From positions 2,303,501-2,367,500 of the forward strand of contig BROG01000027.1 in assembly GCA_030159075.1 (NCBI GenBank): a DNA stretch of 64,000 nucleotides. The letters run 5' to 3'. How positions within the stretch are numbered: position 1 is the stretch's first letter; each line of letters begins with the position of its first letter. The notes beneath the pieces are model-generated. The model worked only from the letters and a program-made list of their open reading frames with translations. It searched no databases and was not told the DNA's origin. This DNA is from Atrina japonica (lineage: Eukaryota; Mollusca; Bivalvia; Pterioida; Pinnidae). Of the stretch, positions 1-11,228 are shown piece after piece. Made by a program: the position numbers and the translations under genes.

Positions 1-1895
1 ACATTGTCGCCGTTAGACAGACGTGTACAATAACGGTTTACAGTAACACACTTTGGACCGATTCACGAACGAGTGTTCAGTCTGTTACATGTTGATTTAA
101 TATTTTTTGTCTGAAATCAGATGATTATCACGCATTAGTTAAAATTAGCATTTGTAAAATAATGAGAATCAAAAATACAAACAGCTGATCATCGTATTAA
201 TTTGCATATATTGAGCCTTATTGATGAAGGTTCTTCTGGACCTGGTTCAACTTAGTGTTATATTTATTAAATGTATTCGTGTTGTGTTGTTTTTCCTACG
301 CAAGTCTCTACATATTGTGATATTGGGTCCAAAGTCACAAATGTTAAGATAATGCATGCATATATAATAATATTCAGGCAGTCACGAGTTCTCTGGCAGT
401 CTGCCAACTATGGGGGCGGTCAGCTGATAAAGTATTTCATGTTTTGTTATTTTGAACATCTTGGGGTTCAGTGGAGTTGCAGTCATATTTTTTTTAAATA
501 TGTGTCATTAGATGTCTCAGTTTATGTTATCTGGTGATGAAAAAAGGATTTATTTTCTAAAATAGAGTTAATGTTTGTTTTGGCATCATGCCAATAATGC
601 TATCTCCCATTTTTACTATGTATGTATCATACTAGAAACAATGGATTTTCCTCACCTTTGCCTTTTTGATTTTTTTATTGAGATTTTTGGATAAATGAAG
701 GTCTGGACCACTTGTAATTGGTTTTTGTTTATTTTATTTTTTATTTTTTTTGAAAAAAAGTACATGTAAGCCATTTCAAAGAAGTATCTTGATTTTCAAA
801 TCTTAGATTTAAAAACATTTTGAGAAAAAAAATAATGAAATATTTAAAATACCTTTGTTTACAAAACATAATCATTTGTATATGTAGTCATTTTCAGACC
901 AGTTTTGTTACTGACCTGTAACATCATTTCATCACGGCCCAGGACTTTTTGTGTCAATTTTGGTAAAATGTCATTGGCAACACAATTGGGATTTTTTTTT
1001 TCAAATGCATCTCCTCTTACTTTAATTTCATTATTGTTGTGGCATCAACGTCAAATTGGGATGGGGGATTTTTTTTGCATTGGCAATGGAGTCAGAATCC
1101 CAAGGCTATTTGTGCTTAAAACGTTTAATACGGTAGATTTTTCAATTTAAAAAAAAAATAGAAATGAAATTTCTGGTAATTGGCAAATTAATAAATTTTG
1201 AAATACAATCTATGCTGAGATGAAAATTTCATCCTGAAAGAAGTAACTTACACTGTAAAAATTGTCATAGAAGAGGTCAATTCCTATGAATTTCCAGCTT
1301 GTTTTAACTTGTCAACCCCTGGAAAACAATGGGCTCTGCTGTAAATCAATGACTTTGACCAGTCCAAGTATGTCTGTAGTGATCAAAAAGTTATATACAT
1401 GTAGGAATTGAAAGTTTATACATGTTCATTTTAAATGTCGTCATATTACTTATAATTGTTTGAAAATAATATATTTTTTGTATTTTCATTATTTGACTTC
1501 AACATTTCAATAGCATATATATTGTCCCTGTACATTGCTAGATTTTAGGTAAACCGTTTCCATAGCAATGGGATACTTTTGAAGTTAAAAGTTAAAAAAT
1601 GTATACAGCTTGTTATATGTATATATCAATGTTTTTATATATGTCTTATAAAGCAGATGTAAATTTCTACCTTGAATATTAATACCGGTATCATGCAAAA
1701 CGGTTCAATATATGTAGAATTTCTGAAAAGAATCTTTTATTGATATATCATAACCATATTATTAGAATTTAGAACTATTAAATGACTGGTGTGCCCTGTT
1801 TTCCATATAATTTCAATTACATTTCATAAAGATCAGCATTTTCAGGGAATTGTTTACGGGGGAAAATTTGACATTTTATTTTCATTTTCTAACAG
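1..1895. other. Upstream intron or 5' flank of TFAP4; no coding exon recognised
   Basis: AT-rich sequence with short open frames (271-537, 905-1150) that show no family resemblance. The N-terminus expected before the bHLH was not found, so this is probably the end of a large first intron. Confidence 0.5.
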
Positions 1896-2055
1896 ACAGT
1901 CCTCCCTTTCTGCCAAACCTCATCTTGAGCACGAGAAAAAAATGCGAAGAGAAATTGCGAATAGCAATGAGAGACGGCGCATGCAGAGTATTAATGCAGG
2001 ATTTCAAAGTTTGAAAGCTCTCATACCACATCAAGATGGAGAAAAATTGAGCAAG
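1896..2055 (+). CDS. TFAP4: TFAP4 exon: basic region, helix 1 and loop
   Basis: Encodes SSLSAKPHLEHEKK followed by the basic region and helix 1 and the loop QSLKALIPHQDGEKLSK. The acceptor is ambiguous: the intron ends aacagacag, so AG occurs at 1895 and again at 1899. The exon therefore starts at 1896 or 1900, depending on the phase of the unseen upstream exon. The donor is AAG/gtatat at 2056, phase 0. The Glu-Arg pair of NERRR is the E-box-contacting core in bHLH proteins. The open frame continues upstream to 1789 only because the intron end happens to be open. Confidence 0.96.
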
Positions 2056-4572
2056 GTATATTTAAATTTGAAATATTCTTTATCAGCTATCCACCTTTGA
2101 AAAAACTCAACTGTATCTGTTTTAAAAAGCACTTGATAATATGCAGTCATGTTGATTGTAGTCATGTTATACTTACACCCACACTTAAACAAATATATGA
2201 GAAATCTTAAGAAAAACTAATTATTTTTACACACAAAATTAGTTTTCTAAACATCGAAAATAAATCACTGGAAATTGTCTTCAAGATTACTCTATATCAT
2301 CTGCTTTTTGCTAATAAATTGGAAAGAACTAGATTTAATCGTCAATGGGGAGGTCCATATGTAACATGATATACATTTTCATGATGAATTTATACATGTG
2401 TGTGTGTGTGTACTTATTGAAACCAGCTGTATGTTACACAGGAAATGATACAGTGAAATGGATTTTGTTGCAAATAAAATCTGAAGCATGTGAACTCGCA
2501 CAACTTACAGCTAGTCCCATTGATGATACATGTACACACTATAACGATACTGGGCAGGCATTACCCCGTCAATATTCATTATCGTGTGAGTGTGTAGATT
2601 ACAGATGGAGGCATGCAGTGCAAAAAGTAGTTCCTAACTTGTGAATGAAATTTAAAAGCAGAAGTTGTTTGGTGTTAGGAATTGAAGTATTATATCTAGT
2701 GATAAAAGGAGTTGCTCAGCTGTGTTCTGTGTATGAATGGATGACCTAGTTTCTTTAGATATCTTGTAAATGGACTCTCAACAGCCTTTTGTTGTGTGCA
2801 GGTAGATCATGTGACACAGCGGTGACAGGGAATATAAGTGTATTAATACTTGATCCTTGTCTGGCATACCAAAACTGCATGGCTTTCAATGATTTAAATC
2901 TACCTGAGCTTACCTGATAGCAATGTTAAAGTGAACATGTTTGTAGGATAAAAGAACATTATGCTCAGATGCATCAACAGATTTTAGTTTATTTTATTTT
3001 ATTTCAGTAGAATGTGTTGTGTAGGTTGTAATGAAAAATTGCTAAAATTGTAGTTATGGATGAAAAAATTCCTAAATTTGTTAAAATTAACCCATAAATT
3101 TATCAAGATGAATAAATGGTCACCTGTCTCTCAAGATTTTTGTGGGAGATGACGGGTAAAATGATTTTGTAACTAAGGTGTATAGGCATTGACAATTATC
3201 AAGGATAGGCTTAATCAAGTTCTGACTCTGTGCCAGCTAGTGCAAGGCCCACAGGCGTAAAACAATTCACAACAAGTAGCATTCCAAAAATGCCAGTGTA
3301 AATAATCAGTCACTCAAGCATGTCGGTTGAAAGGCCATTCATAAATAGATATTTTTTGTAAAAGTTCATGAAGAAGGAGTACTAGAGAAGAGTTTTATAA
3401 TATTCTGACTTTAAATGTTTGTTTTATGATAAAATAGTGTCATTAAAGTGAATTGTAAGCTTGTGTTGTTTAACTTATTGTATCAATGAAATATTGCACA
3501 AAAATGATATCATTGCTTGTGACCTAATAATGACCTTTTGTGGAAGTAATTGATATGTGTGTATGATGACTTTTTGCCATGAAATATTAATTTCAATTTT
3601 GTATCACAATACATTGTGTTATCACCTTACTCCTACATACACAGCAAGGGTAACAGGAAGATTAATTATTATCCCTCCGTAGAACAGAGCCTGACCTGCA
3701 ACATGAAAACAGTGGCTTAGTTACTGTAACATTTTACTGTAGTAACAATTTAAAGTTGATAATCGGATCAGCTTTCCAGTTGAAATCTCTCCTTGACTTG
3801 TTAAAGAAGTGTCGTACCGTCATATTGCAGCATAAATTGTGACACTCACAGTGAGTAGAAAACTGATAATTGAACCGCTTCATTACCAAATAAATAAATT
3901 CTAATTATATGCAGGCTTTCCTTTTCAAATGATTTGTTAGGATTTCTGGTATTCTTATTGAAATAATATTTTTTTCACTACAGGCTGCCATCCTCCAGCA
4001 AACAGCAGAGTATATACAACAGTTGGAACAAGAGAAGACCAAACTTTTGTCACAAAATAACCAGCTGACCACCCAGTTAAAGCGTCTCCTAGGAAGTCAG
4101 TTTGATAATCTGCAGGTGATTGACGAATACAAAGATTCTCCGCCTCCAAAAAGAAAGAAGCGAGACACAGGTACAGGAAATGGTTCACTTTTCTCGTACA
4201 CATACATAATGTAATATATTTATTATACATGTAGGCATGTGTAATCATGCAGTTATACTACAGTGTTCAGTACACCCATGCAATACAAAACATTCTATTA
4301 CACTGCAGATGGCTACAGAAATTCAGCTGGAATCATTGTTCTAAATGGAATTCCATTCATCCAAAATATTTGATGTTAAAAGAAAAATGAATTTTAAATT
4401 TGTGTACACATTAAGAAATACAAATATTAGAACTATCTGTATCATCACACTGGCTCTACATTGAATGTTAAAGCAAAAGGATTAAGCTCTAGTTACTCTC
4501 TTGACGAATCCCTCCACTACAATGATCTCATGCAGTCTGATGATACAGATAGGAACAAAGGTACAGTTTTGT

Positions 4573-4614
<42 letters not shown>

Positions 4615-7382
4615 AAATATATATACATAGATATATCTTTATTTGCACTGATGTGTAGGCTATCTATAGAAAACATCAATCATTTACAGATGATTATCTT
4701 TTGTATAAAAAAAAATTTGCAAACCTAAAATAGTACCAGAACAGTATATGTCCAAGAAGCTGATTTCTACAGCCAATGATAGCTTAACAGAATTTTTTTT
4801 GCCATTATTGATTGTCTGCATGAAGACAAAGTAGAAATATGAGCTGTGTGATATTATGAAATTGTACTTTCTATCCCAATCCTATTACATTCACAATAAG
4901 CTATTAAATGGGTGTTATTACTTGTTGGATACTGTGGTTTGTATCAGGTAAAAAAAATGTCGTGAGGTTGATCAACTTTTTTATGTCGCCCTTTACTTTT
5001 TATTTAGAATCGTCGGATGAAGGAATTACAGCTGATTATGACGATATCACAGACATAAAAAGAGAGATGATTGAACTTCGTTGTCAGTTAGATAGGGAAA
5101 GACGTATGCGCATGAGATTTGAGGACCATTCAAGAACCTTGGAAAGCCAAATCTTTGATGAAAACCCTCACCCATATCTCAACATGCAAGTGAAAATGAA
5201 GAACGATAAAATTGTACGTTTCAGAAGTTTACTACAAAATATACACCCCTTCTCTCTACAAAAAAACATCAGATGCAATGACTTTAGAGAAAAATTAAAT
5301 ATACAAATTGAATTTCTTTCGTTTTCAAAACTGGATCAGCCTATGAGACAAGTTATTTAAGGTCAACAAAAAGGTTTCATATAGCTGAACTTTGTGTGTA
5401 CATAGAAATCAGCAATATTTTCTGAATAGAAGATAAATATGATTTACACTGCTTTTTATGAAAATCGATGACAGAATATGTTGGCTTCTATTGAAACGTT
5501 TTTGTTGTCAATAACATAACAATGTATTCAAATAAATTATGTCTAGATGCATGTACACGAAAAGTAGTCAAAAAACATTATCATGTCAGCTTTATATACT
5601 GATACAAGGTCTGTGCAAAAACAAATTTGAATGTTTAGATTGGTATCTAGGTTTGTTGAAATAACAGTGTCTATACCAGTGTTTTATACATAACCCAGTA
5701 AAGCAGATATCATATTTTATACAAGAACTGAGTTGATTTTTACATGAAGTCATGAACTGGTAAAACAGTTTCTAGACACTATTTTACACAAGAGCCGAGT
5801 TGATTTTTCACAGATTGTTACCAGTCATAATTTTATTTCTCTCTTAACATGTTTTTAGCAATTACTTAACCAGACAAATACAACTATAACAACTTTAAAC
5901 AATATAAATAGCAAAGAAATCTTTGCTTGGGCTTGATACATAGTATATATATATATAGGGATCATTATTTGAACATTTTGATATTATACTCCTTAGCCCG
6001 AGGTTCCCGATATCAGCCTGAGGGCTGAAGGCTGATATCATGACCGAGGTCTGAGAAGGGGTATGATATCAAAGTGGTCATATTATAAACTTTTTATCAT
6101 GTGTCTAAATGATAAATTATAATACATAACACGATACAACAATTACAACATACTTTCTAATTCCAATACTCTGGTCGACAAAGAATTAAAATTCCTTTCA
6201 CTGTTTTCAATTTCATGATTTTGGATAACACCAAACGAGCAGACAATGAAGTGCACTGGAAACGAATGACACTCAAAATTCTTTTTTGTTTTCATTGATC
6301 ACATTATAAATAGTGAACTTTGAACAGGGAGGGGGGGGTGCATGGGGGTTTGTCAGTATCACATATGCAAATGTAGTCATATCTAATACAGGCATATGAT
6401 AATAAGTACTAGCAAAGCCTCTTAGATGCTATGACCCTGTGTATTTCTTTTATAGCCATGTCCATCTTAACTTGTTAACCCATGTGATAACATTTAGACT
6501 TGTCCAAATCAATAAATACATGTAACATGTTCTACTTTCATAATTCAGGAGTGAACAACTTTATATTGCATGATAAAATTATTACAAAATTTGGATTCTA
6601 AACCATACACCCCTCAATTTTGACAGTGGACTTAACTGTTCTTTGGAATGGGCAGGTTCAAATGTGACTTCAGGGGGTGAAGAGTTAGGATTTACATCAT
6701 TGCAATCAGTGAGATTTATAATAGTAAAAATAATATGTGAAGAACTTTGTTAAAAAGCACCTTTTCAGGAAATTAACAAATTTGTGACCAGATCTGTAGC
6801 AAAGGCAATCATTCTGTGGTCTCTTCTACCTATTAATAGTCAATAGACATAGTATAAATAAAGCCATTCTCTAATATAAGGAAATGCAGTGCTGTATATT
6901 ATCCGTTCTGTCTTTGTTTAAGAAATAATGAAGTCAATACAATCTGTTTATTGCAGATTTATATGAAGCAGATGAAGAGTGAAGAAGAAGAGAAACTAAA
7001 AAGTCAACCTATATCGGAATCAATGTCACGTAGAAATTTGGAAACAATTGTTGAAGCAATTCGTCATTTAGAGGGTGATAGAATAACAATTGAAGATAGG
7101 ACCTCTTCTCATCACATTCCACAAAGTGAGGAGAGCGAAAAAGAAAGTAGTGTCACGTGTAGTGAAGCCGAGGACTTAAAATCCGAGTGTTCAGATAGAG
7201 ACTCCCCTCTACAATATGTACCACATTCTGACAGTAGACAATCCACACTGACTGAAGTGCATCCTCATCTTCAACATTCAACAAATTTTCATGAAAAATA
7301 TCCAATAGCAACAAATCTTTTACATCGATCAAGTATGGTTCAGTATTACTGTAGACCTAATGTTATTGTGCAGAAATCGTAG
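1896..7382 (+). CDS. TFAP4: Transcription factor AP-4 orthologue, bHLH leucine-zipper (four exons, 5'-partial)
   Basis: Joined exons about 1900-2055, 3984-4170, 5008-5213 and 6957-7382 give one open frame of 324 codons plus TAG; all introns have GT/AG ends and phases 0, 1, 0. Seen: a basic region with RREIANSNERRRMQ, then helix-loop-helix ending GEKLSK/AAILQQTAEYI, a zipper with LEQEKTKLLSQN, a second heptad block around IKREMIELRCQLDRER, a conserved SRRNLETIVEAIRHLEG segment and a Ser/Glu/Asp-rich C-terminus. This order is that of AP-4 (human TFAP4, 338 aa; fly cropped). Known for the family: nuclear homodimer binding CAGCTG E-boxes, repressing or activating genes of proliferation and differentiation. 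The N-terminal residues before the bHLH are missing, so at least one 5' exon lies before the window or was not recognised. No in-frame stop breaks the joined frame, so the gene looks functional. Confidence 0.95.
2056..3983 (+). other. TFAP4: TFAP4 intron, 1.9 kb
   Basis: Bounded by AAG/gtatat and cactacag/GCT. No internal exon or large repeat was recognised. Confidence 0.85.
3984..4170 (+). CDS. TFAP4: TFAP4 exon: helix 2 and first leucine zipper
   Basis: Starts after a pyrimidine-rich tract ending cactacag at 3983 and reads AAILQQTAEYIQQLEQEK, completing helix 2 and entering the zipper (TKLLSQNNQLTTQLKRLL). It ends with a basic cluster PPPKRKKRD, a likely nuclear-localisation patch, equivalent in place to the KRRR patch of vertebrate AP-4. 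Donor acacag/gtacag at 4171, phase 1. Length 187 bp. The reading frame running the opposite way here (3955-4248) is only a shadow. Confidence 0.96.
4171..5007 (+). other. TFAP4: TFAP4 intron, 0.84 kb, containing a (TA)n tract
   Basis: Bounded by gtacag and tttatttag. Carries a (TA)n microsatellite at about 4575-4611. Confidence 0.85.
5008..5213 (+). CDS. TFAP4: TFAP4 exon: second leucine-zipper block
   Basis: Acceptor tttatttag at 5007. The first two bases complete a Glu codon with the G left from the previous exon, giving ESSDEGITADYDD, then REMIELRCQLDRERRMRMR, the second coiled-coil block typical of AP-4, and NMQVKMKNDKI. The SSDEGI stretch matches the DEGIGSPD region of vertebrate AP-4. 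Donor att/gtacgt at 5214, phase 0. The open frame runs on to 5360, but that part has no family resemblance and follows a good donor. Confidence 0.93.
5214..6956 (+). other. TFAP4: TFAP4 intron, 1.7 kb, containing a foldback element
   Basis: Bounded by gtacgt and tttattgcag. Contains the inverted-repeat element at 5971-6080; nothing else recognised. Confidence 0.85.
5971..6080. repeat. Foldback (MITE-like) element in a TFAP4 intron
   Basis: The left arm (gaacattttgatattatact) pairs with the right arm (ggtatgatatcaaagtggtc) with few mismatches. In the middle, gatatcagcct faces aggctgatatc as a perfect inverted repeat around gagggctga. The whole unit of about 110 bp is an imperfect palindrome, as in non-autonomous DNA transposons. 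Flanking duplications are unclear in the AT-rich context. Confidence 0.6.
6957..7382 (+). CDS. TFAP4: TFAP4 terminal exon with conserved C-terminal motif and stop
   Basis: Acceptor tttattgcag at 6956; reads IYMKQMKSEEEEKLKSQ, then SMSRRNLETIVEAIRHLEGD at about 7020-7080. This corresponds to the SRQNLDTIVQAIQHIEG motif of vertebrate AP-4, the strongest evidence outside the bHLH that this is the same gene. The remainder is a low-complexity Ser/Glu/Asp tail (EESEKESS, SEAEDLKSE) and a His/Ser/Pro-rich end. Stop TAG at 7380-7382. The vertebrate Gln/Pro-rich middle is much shorter here. Confidence 0.94.
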   Translation: MYMKQMKSEEEEKLKSQPISESMSRRNLETIVEAIRHLEGDRITIEDRTSSHHIPQSEESEKESSVTCSEAEDLKSECSDRDSPLQYVPHSDSRQSTLTEVHPHLQHSTNFHEKYPIATNLLHRSSMVQYYCRPNVIVQKS

Positions 7383-9003
7383 GACCAAGCATTCATTCGT
7401 TCAGTGTAGATAGCTTCATCGTACCATTTGTGGAAGTATTTTAACAGCTACTGCCCAAAGGCAAACATTTGTTGTACTGAGCAAAGATGGAATCAGTGCT
7501 TAAAATGAACAAATCACCCAGGAAGATGCTCAATTTTTGTTGAATGTTTTGTAGTATTTATTGTCTCCAAGAGTTGTCTTCGCATGTTAATGGCTTTTCA
7601 GACTCCCTTACTATCAAAAAATTTTGTGCATTTTTATTAATGTGATGTTGGACTTTTTGGGCTAATGCCAAACGTGAATTGAAGTTACATTGGCTGTAAA
7701 ATCTAGAACTTCATCAATGTGTCCGTGAAAGCCAATGAAAATTGATTGTTATCTTTGTGGTATAAGATTACATGTCTCACAACATGTGTCCCATGTAGTT
7801 TAAACTGTTAATTGTTATTATTGTTAAGTTTTTTTCTTTTTTAATGTTGCAGTTCCAAGTTTCAAATGTATCCTAATAATGGAATCCAATTCCAATTATC
7901 ACTCCAATTCAGACTTTGTAGTAATGTGCATTGTCTGCTCACATTGTCATGCATTATCCTTTCTGTTGCTACATGAGTCATATTCAGAATCCATTTTTTC
8001 GGCCTTGCAGTGTTTTATTTAATTTCAGGGATAAATTATTCATGTTGTTGTAAAAATTTGTGTGTTGCAACTTATCCAGACAGTTTTAAATACTTATTCA
8101 TGGAATTTGATTCCAATCTAGACTTGTATTGACTACAGTATATATATATATATGTGTGTGTGTTTTCGTGTGATGAGAGCTAAAACTGCCAATTTCTATA
8201 ATCGGCCATGATTTATATTTATCATATTATAAAGTTTCAAAAGATCTGAAAGTTAACCAAATCAATTTTGTCTTAAAGAAATTTCTTGTTCATTCACAAT
8301 TTTTGTATGCTTTTAATTAATATTACAATTACTTGTATTTAAAGAGGTCCATGTGGTCTCTTAAATTATTGATGATTTTGTTTTCAAATTTCTAGAACTA
8401 TTCTTGGCTATTCTTAGAATTTGAGATACCTTTGCAGTTAACACTTGATAGAATGCCCACTTGTTAATATCAAATGGAATAGTTCATTTTTTTAGGGTAT
8501 TGGGTACATGTAACATCAAGCCCATGCAGTTTTGAAGATTTTTGTAATCTGCGGTATTGAGTAGATCCATCAGTTTTGAAGCTTTGAACAGTAATATGAT
8601 ACATTTAAGTTTTTGTGCCATTGATACACCATGCTAAGGTGTTGAAAAAGAAATTACAAAGAACTACATCATTCACTGGAAATTGTTCATTTATGGAATA
8701 CTTGCAACAAGCTTTACTGAAAAATAAACAAATTTTGTCTTTTAAGATATTTTTGTTGTTGCTTGTAAATACATCATTGTTAAAGTGAGTAATTTTGCTT
8801 TTTAATGATAAATTTTGTACATATACAAATGGATGGATTAGGACTATTCTGTGAGTTGGTACCAGGTGAAAGCATTCCAGTTCCATCATTTACACAATAA
8901 CACTCTTGATAGATCTGGTGTTTCAACAGTTTGATTTTCCGAATTGTCTCTTAGGGTATGACATCTGTGTTACTGTTGATGAGGCACAACATAATTGGAT
9001 TCA

Positions 9004-9045
<42 letters not shown>

Positions 9046-9625
9046 ATTGAGAACTCTTGGACAGCTTCAATAAAAATATCATTTTAAATCCAAAGATTTT
9101 GATGGATAGGAAAACATTCAAGAATTTGTGTAGTTATTGCTTCCTAAATCTGTTGTTAATAAGAAAGAAATAACCTTGCTAGTTACTTTTGATAATGAGA
9201 AAACAAGTTCCTTTATTTATAAGATAAAGATTTAATCTTCTCTTAAACATCTCAAGTACTGTACATGTACTTATTTTAGTGGTATTCCAATATTTGCACT
9301 CAAGTTATTGCGCTAATTCAAGAGTAGCTCTAAAATTTCTCAATCCTGTCATTCTATAAACATGACAAAGCTAATGAAATTATTTGCGTGAATGCAAGAT
9401 TGCGGTAATAAGTGTAGACCCCTTGAGAGCGATAAAATATGAGTGCGCTAATTTAAATACACAGTATTTTGATTAATATGGCTTAATGTTTAGGTATTTA
9501 TTTTTGAAGGTCAAACTTTATTCCCTCAATTAAGTATGCATAAACAATACATTTCATTTTCATGTCCATACACAAATTTATCATAACTGAAGCTCACTTG
9601 CCTTGAGGTATTCATTATATTTTGT
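7383..9625 (+). other. 3' UTR and flank of TFAP4
   Basis: No coding potential seen. AATAAA-type hexamers occur, for example at 9069-9074, but none can be assigned as the used poly(A) site. TA/TG microsatellites lie at 8139-8162 and 9004-9045. Confidence 0.5.
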
Positions 9626-9846
9626 TGGGGCCTTTGTTGCTGAATGGTTAGAACATTGTGCTCTTAACCATGAAGTCTCCCATTTCTGGTCAGTGCAGTT
9701 TCGAGCTCCACTGGAATCCAAGCTGATTTTTGTGAGAAAGTTTGTTAGTTTACATGCCAGTTTCTCCACCATAAAGAAAAATGGCGGCCACCATATAACT
9801 GAAAAATTGTTAAGTGTGGTGAACAACATTCAAATTCAAAATTCAT
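9626..9846 (+). mobile_element. tRNA-derived SINE (full-length-like copy)
   Basis: The head is tRNA-like: an A-box-like tgctgaatggttaga and a B-box-like gtttcgagctcc about 45 bases later. A body follows with gtttacatgccagtttctcc and a tail ending in the repeated word attcaaattcaaa. The same organisation recurs inverted at 49976-50187, and the body/tail again at 63325-63480, so this is a dispersed family. Small open frames on both strands here are fortuitous. Confidence 0.75.
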
Positions 9847-11050
9847 TATAACTGTTCATTGAGGAAGATAAAACAAATTTTCAATTTAAAGTATAAATGT
9901 TTTAAAATTCCATAACTTTATATCATTTGTAGACAAATTTTAGACATAAGCAAAATAGTTCAAGAATGGACATGTTTACATTGTTTTTGAAGTGAATACA
10001 ATTTATGCATTTTCACCTTTTTACTGTATGAGGGAAATCAAGTGTGTTTAGTTTGTATATAAATCAGACTTAATTTATTTTTTCATCCCTCATTTTCATG
10101 TTGTTTATAAGCCAATTTCAAATATCAAGCTTTTTGTTTACACCAGAACATTGAATCTTGTAACAGTTCTCTCTAAAGAGTAATCATACTTGACAAATTT
10201 TGACAAGAAATGTGAAAACAAACATGTACATATAAAATCTAATTGCAATAAGTGTAAGTGAATGGTCCAATAAATCGTAAAGGAAAAAGATTTTAAGTTG
10301 CCCATATTGTATCATAAAACTGAATGCCAACATACTATACTCCTTATTCTCTCTCAAAGAAGTTGGCTTATATGTTAATATGGTTGAAATAATTGCTGTG
10401 TAAAATTTAAATGAATGTTTAGATAGTGTCTATGGCAACCATAGACTTAAGGTAACAACATTTTTTTATGTTATTATTTTAATTTTTGAAGTAATTCCTA
10501 ATGACTGAAAAACAACGCTTATGAAAGTTTGTTTAGTGGTTCACTTTATTGACTTGTTGAGATATATCTGTTGGACACAAGTTAGTGCTATGAAATATTT
10601 CAGTTTTTAAACTATGTTGTAAGGGTCTTGTTACACCTGTCCTATTTTTTTAATGACTTGAAAATGCTATTGAATACATTGTGTGCATTTTGCGTTAGAC
10701 ATTGATGCATATTCATTTCCATTTACTGTGAGAGTATCTTACAGTTAGTGGATAATAAAGTAATTGGTAATGAAACTTAAAAAAAATCTTGTATTGTATT
10801 GTCTTTGATGTCATCATGTTTATTCATGCATTGTCACTGAAAGTTTGAATCCTTTTAATAAGAATTCTGTTGATTACAAGCTATTAAAATGGTGGACAAC
10901 TGAGAAGACATCTGCCAAAGAAATGCTAGTCAATCTGATGATCTCAGATCACAAGTGTTGTAATGTAAAGGCTTTGTGGTTTGCTGGACTGGTAATCAGA
11001 AGGAAAGAATACTATTTTGCACCTTCAATTTTGTTTCACAACAAGTCATA
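9847..11050. other. Non-coding stretch
   Basis: AT-rich single-copy-looking DNA apart from the candidate poly(A) site at 10754; no exon recognised. Confidence 0.5.
10754..10800 (+). terminator. Candidate poly(A) signal with GT/T-rich downstream element
   Basis: AATAAA at 10754-10759 is followed by a short A-run and a T/TG-rich stretch (cttgtattgtattgtctttg). It could end a very long TFAP4 transcript of about 3.4 kb 3' UTR. The nearer hexamer at 9069 is an equal alternative. Confidence 0.25.
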
Positions 11051-11228
11051 TAGACAGTTTAGCAGTAACCTGTGAATTAGTTTGGCAAAATGATACAGAT
11101 ACCCGCAAAAGCTTAGACATCATTATAGAAACTGATTGCTTTTTTATGTCATTTTCTGGGAACCTGTATCATTTTGCCAACCAAAGACTGGCAAAGTCAC
11201 AGGACCACATTTACTGCTAAAGGGTCTA
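11051..11228. mobile_element. Foldback MITE, family 'tagaccctttagcagtaac', copy 1
   Basis: Ends are inverted: tagacagtttagcagtaac at the left and ttactgctaaagggtcta at the right. Inside, tggcaaaatgatacag (11083-11098) is mirrored perfectly by ctgtatcattttgcca (11164-11179). A second copy of almost the same length, with the same ends, is at 56052-56227. TA at both borders suggests a TA target duplication, as in Tc1/mariner-type MITEs. Confidence 0.8.

Noticed and set aside
271..537. Possible N-terminal exon of TFAP4
   Set aside because: The translation shows no resemblance to AP-4 N-termini and no donor in the right phase could be supported.
4908..5007. In-frame upstream extension of the third TFAP4 exon
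   Set aside because: No family resemblance and a good acceptor (tttatttag) with the right phase begins the exon at 5008.
9626..9715. tRNA gene
   Set aside because: A- and B-box-like words are present but no cloverleaf closes and the unit continues into a SINE body.
9581..9851. Overlapping open frames on both strands
   Set aside because: They coincide with a tRNA-derived SINE.
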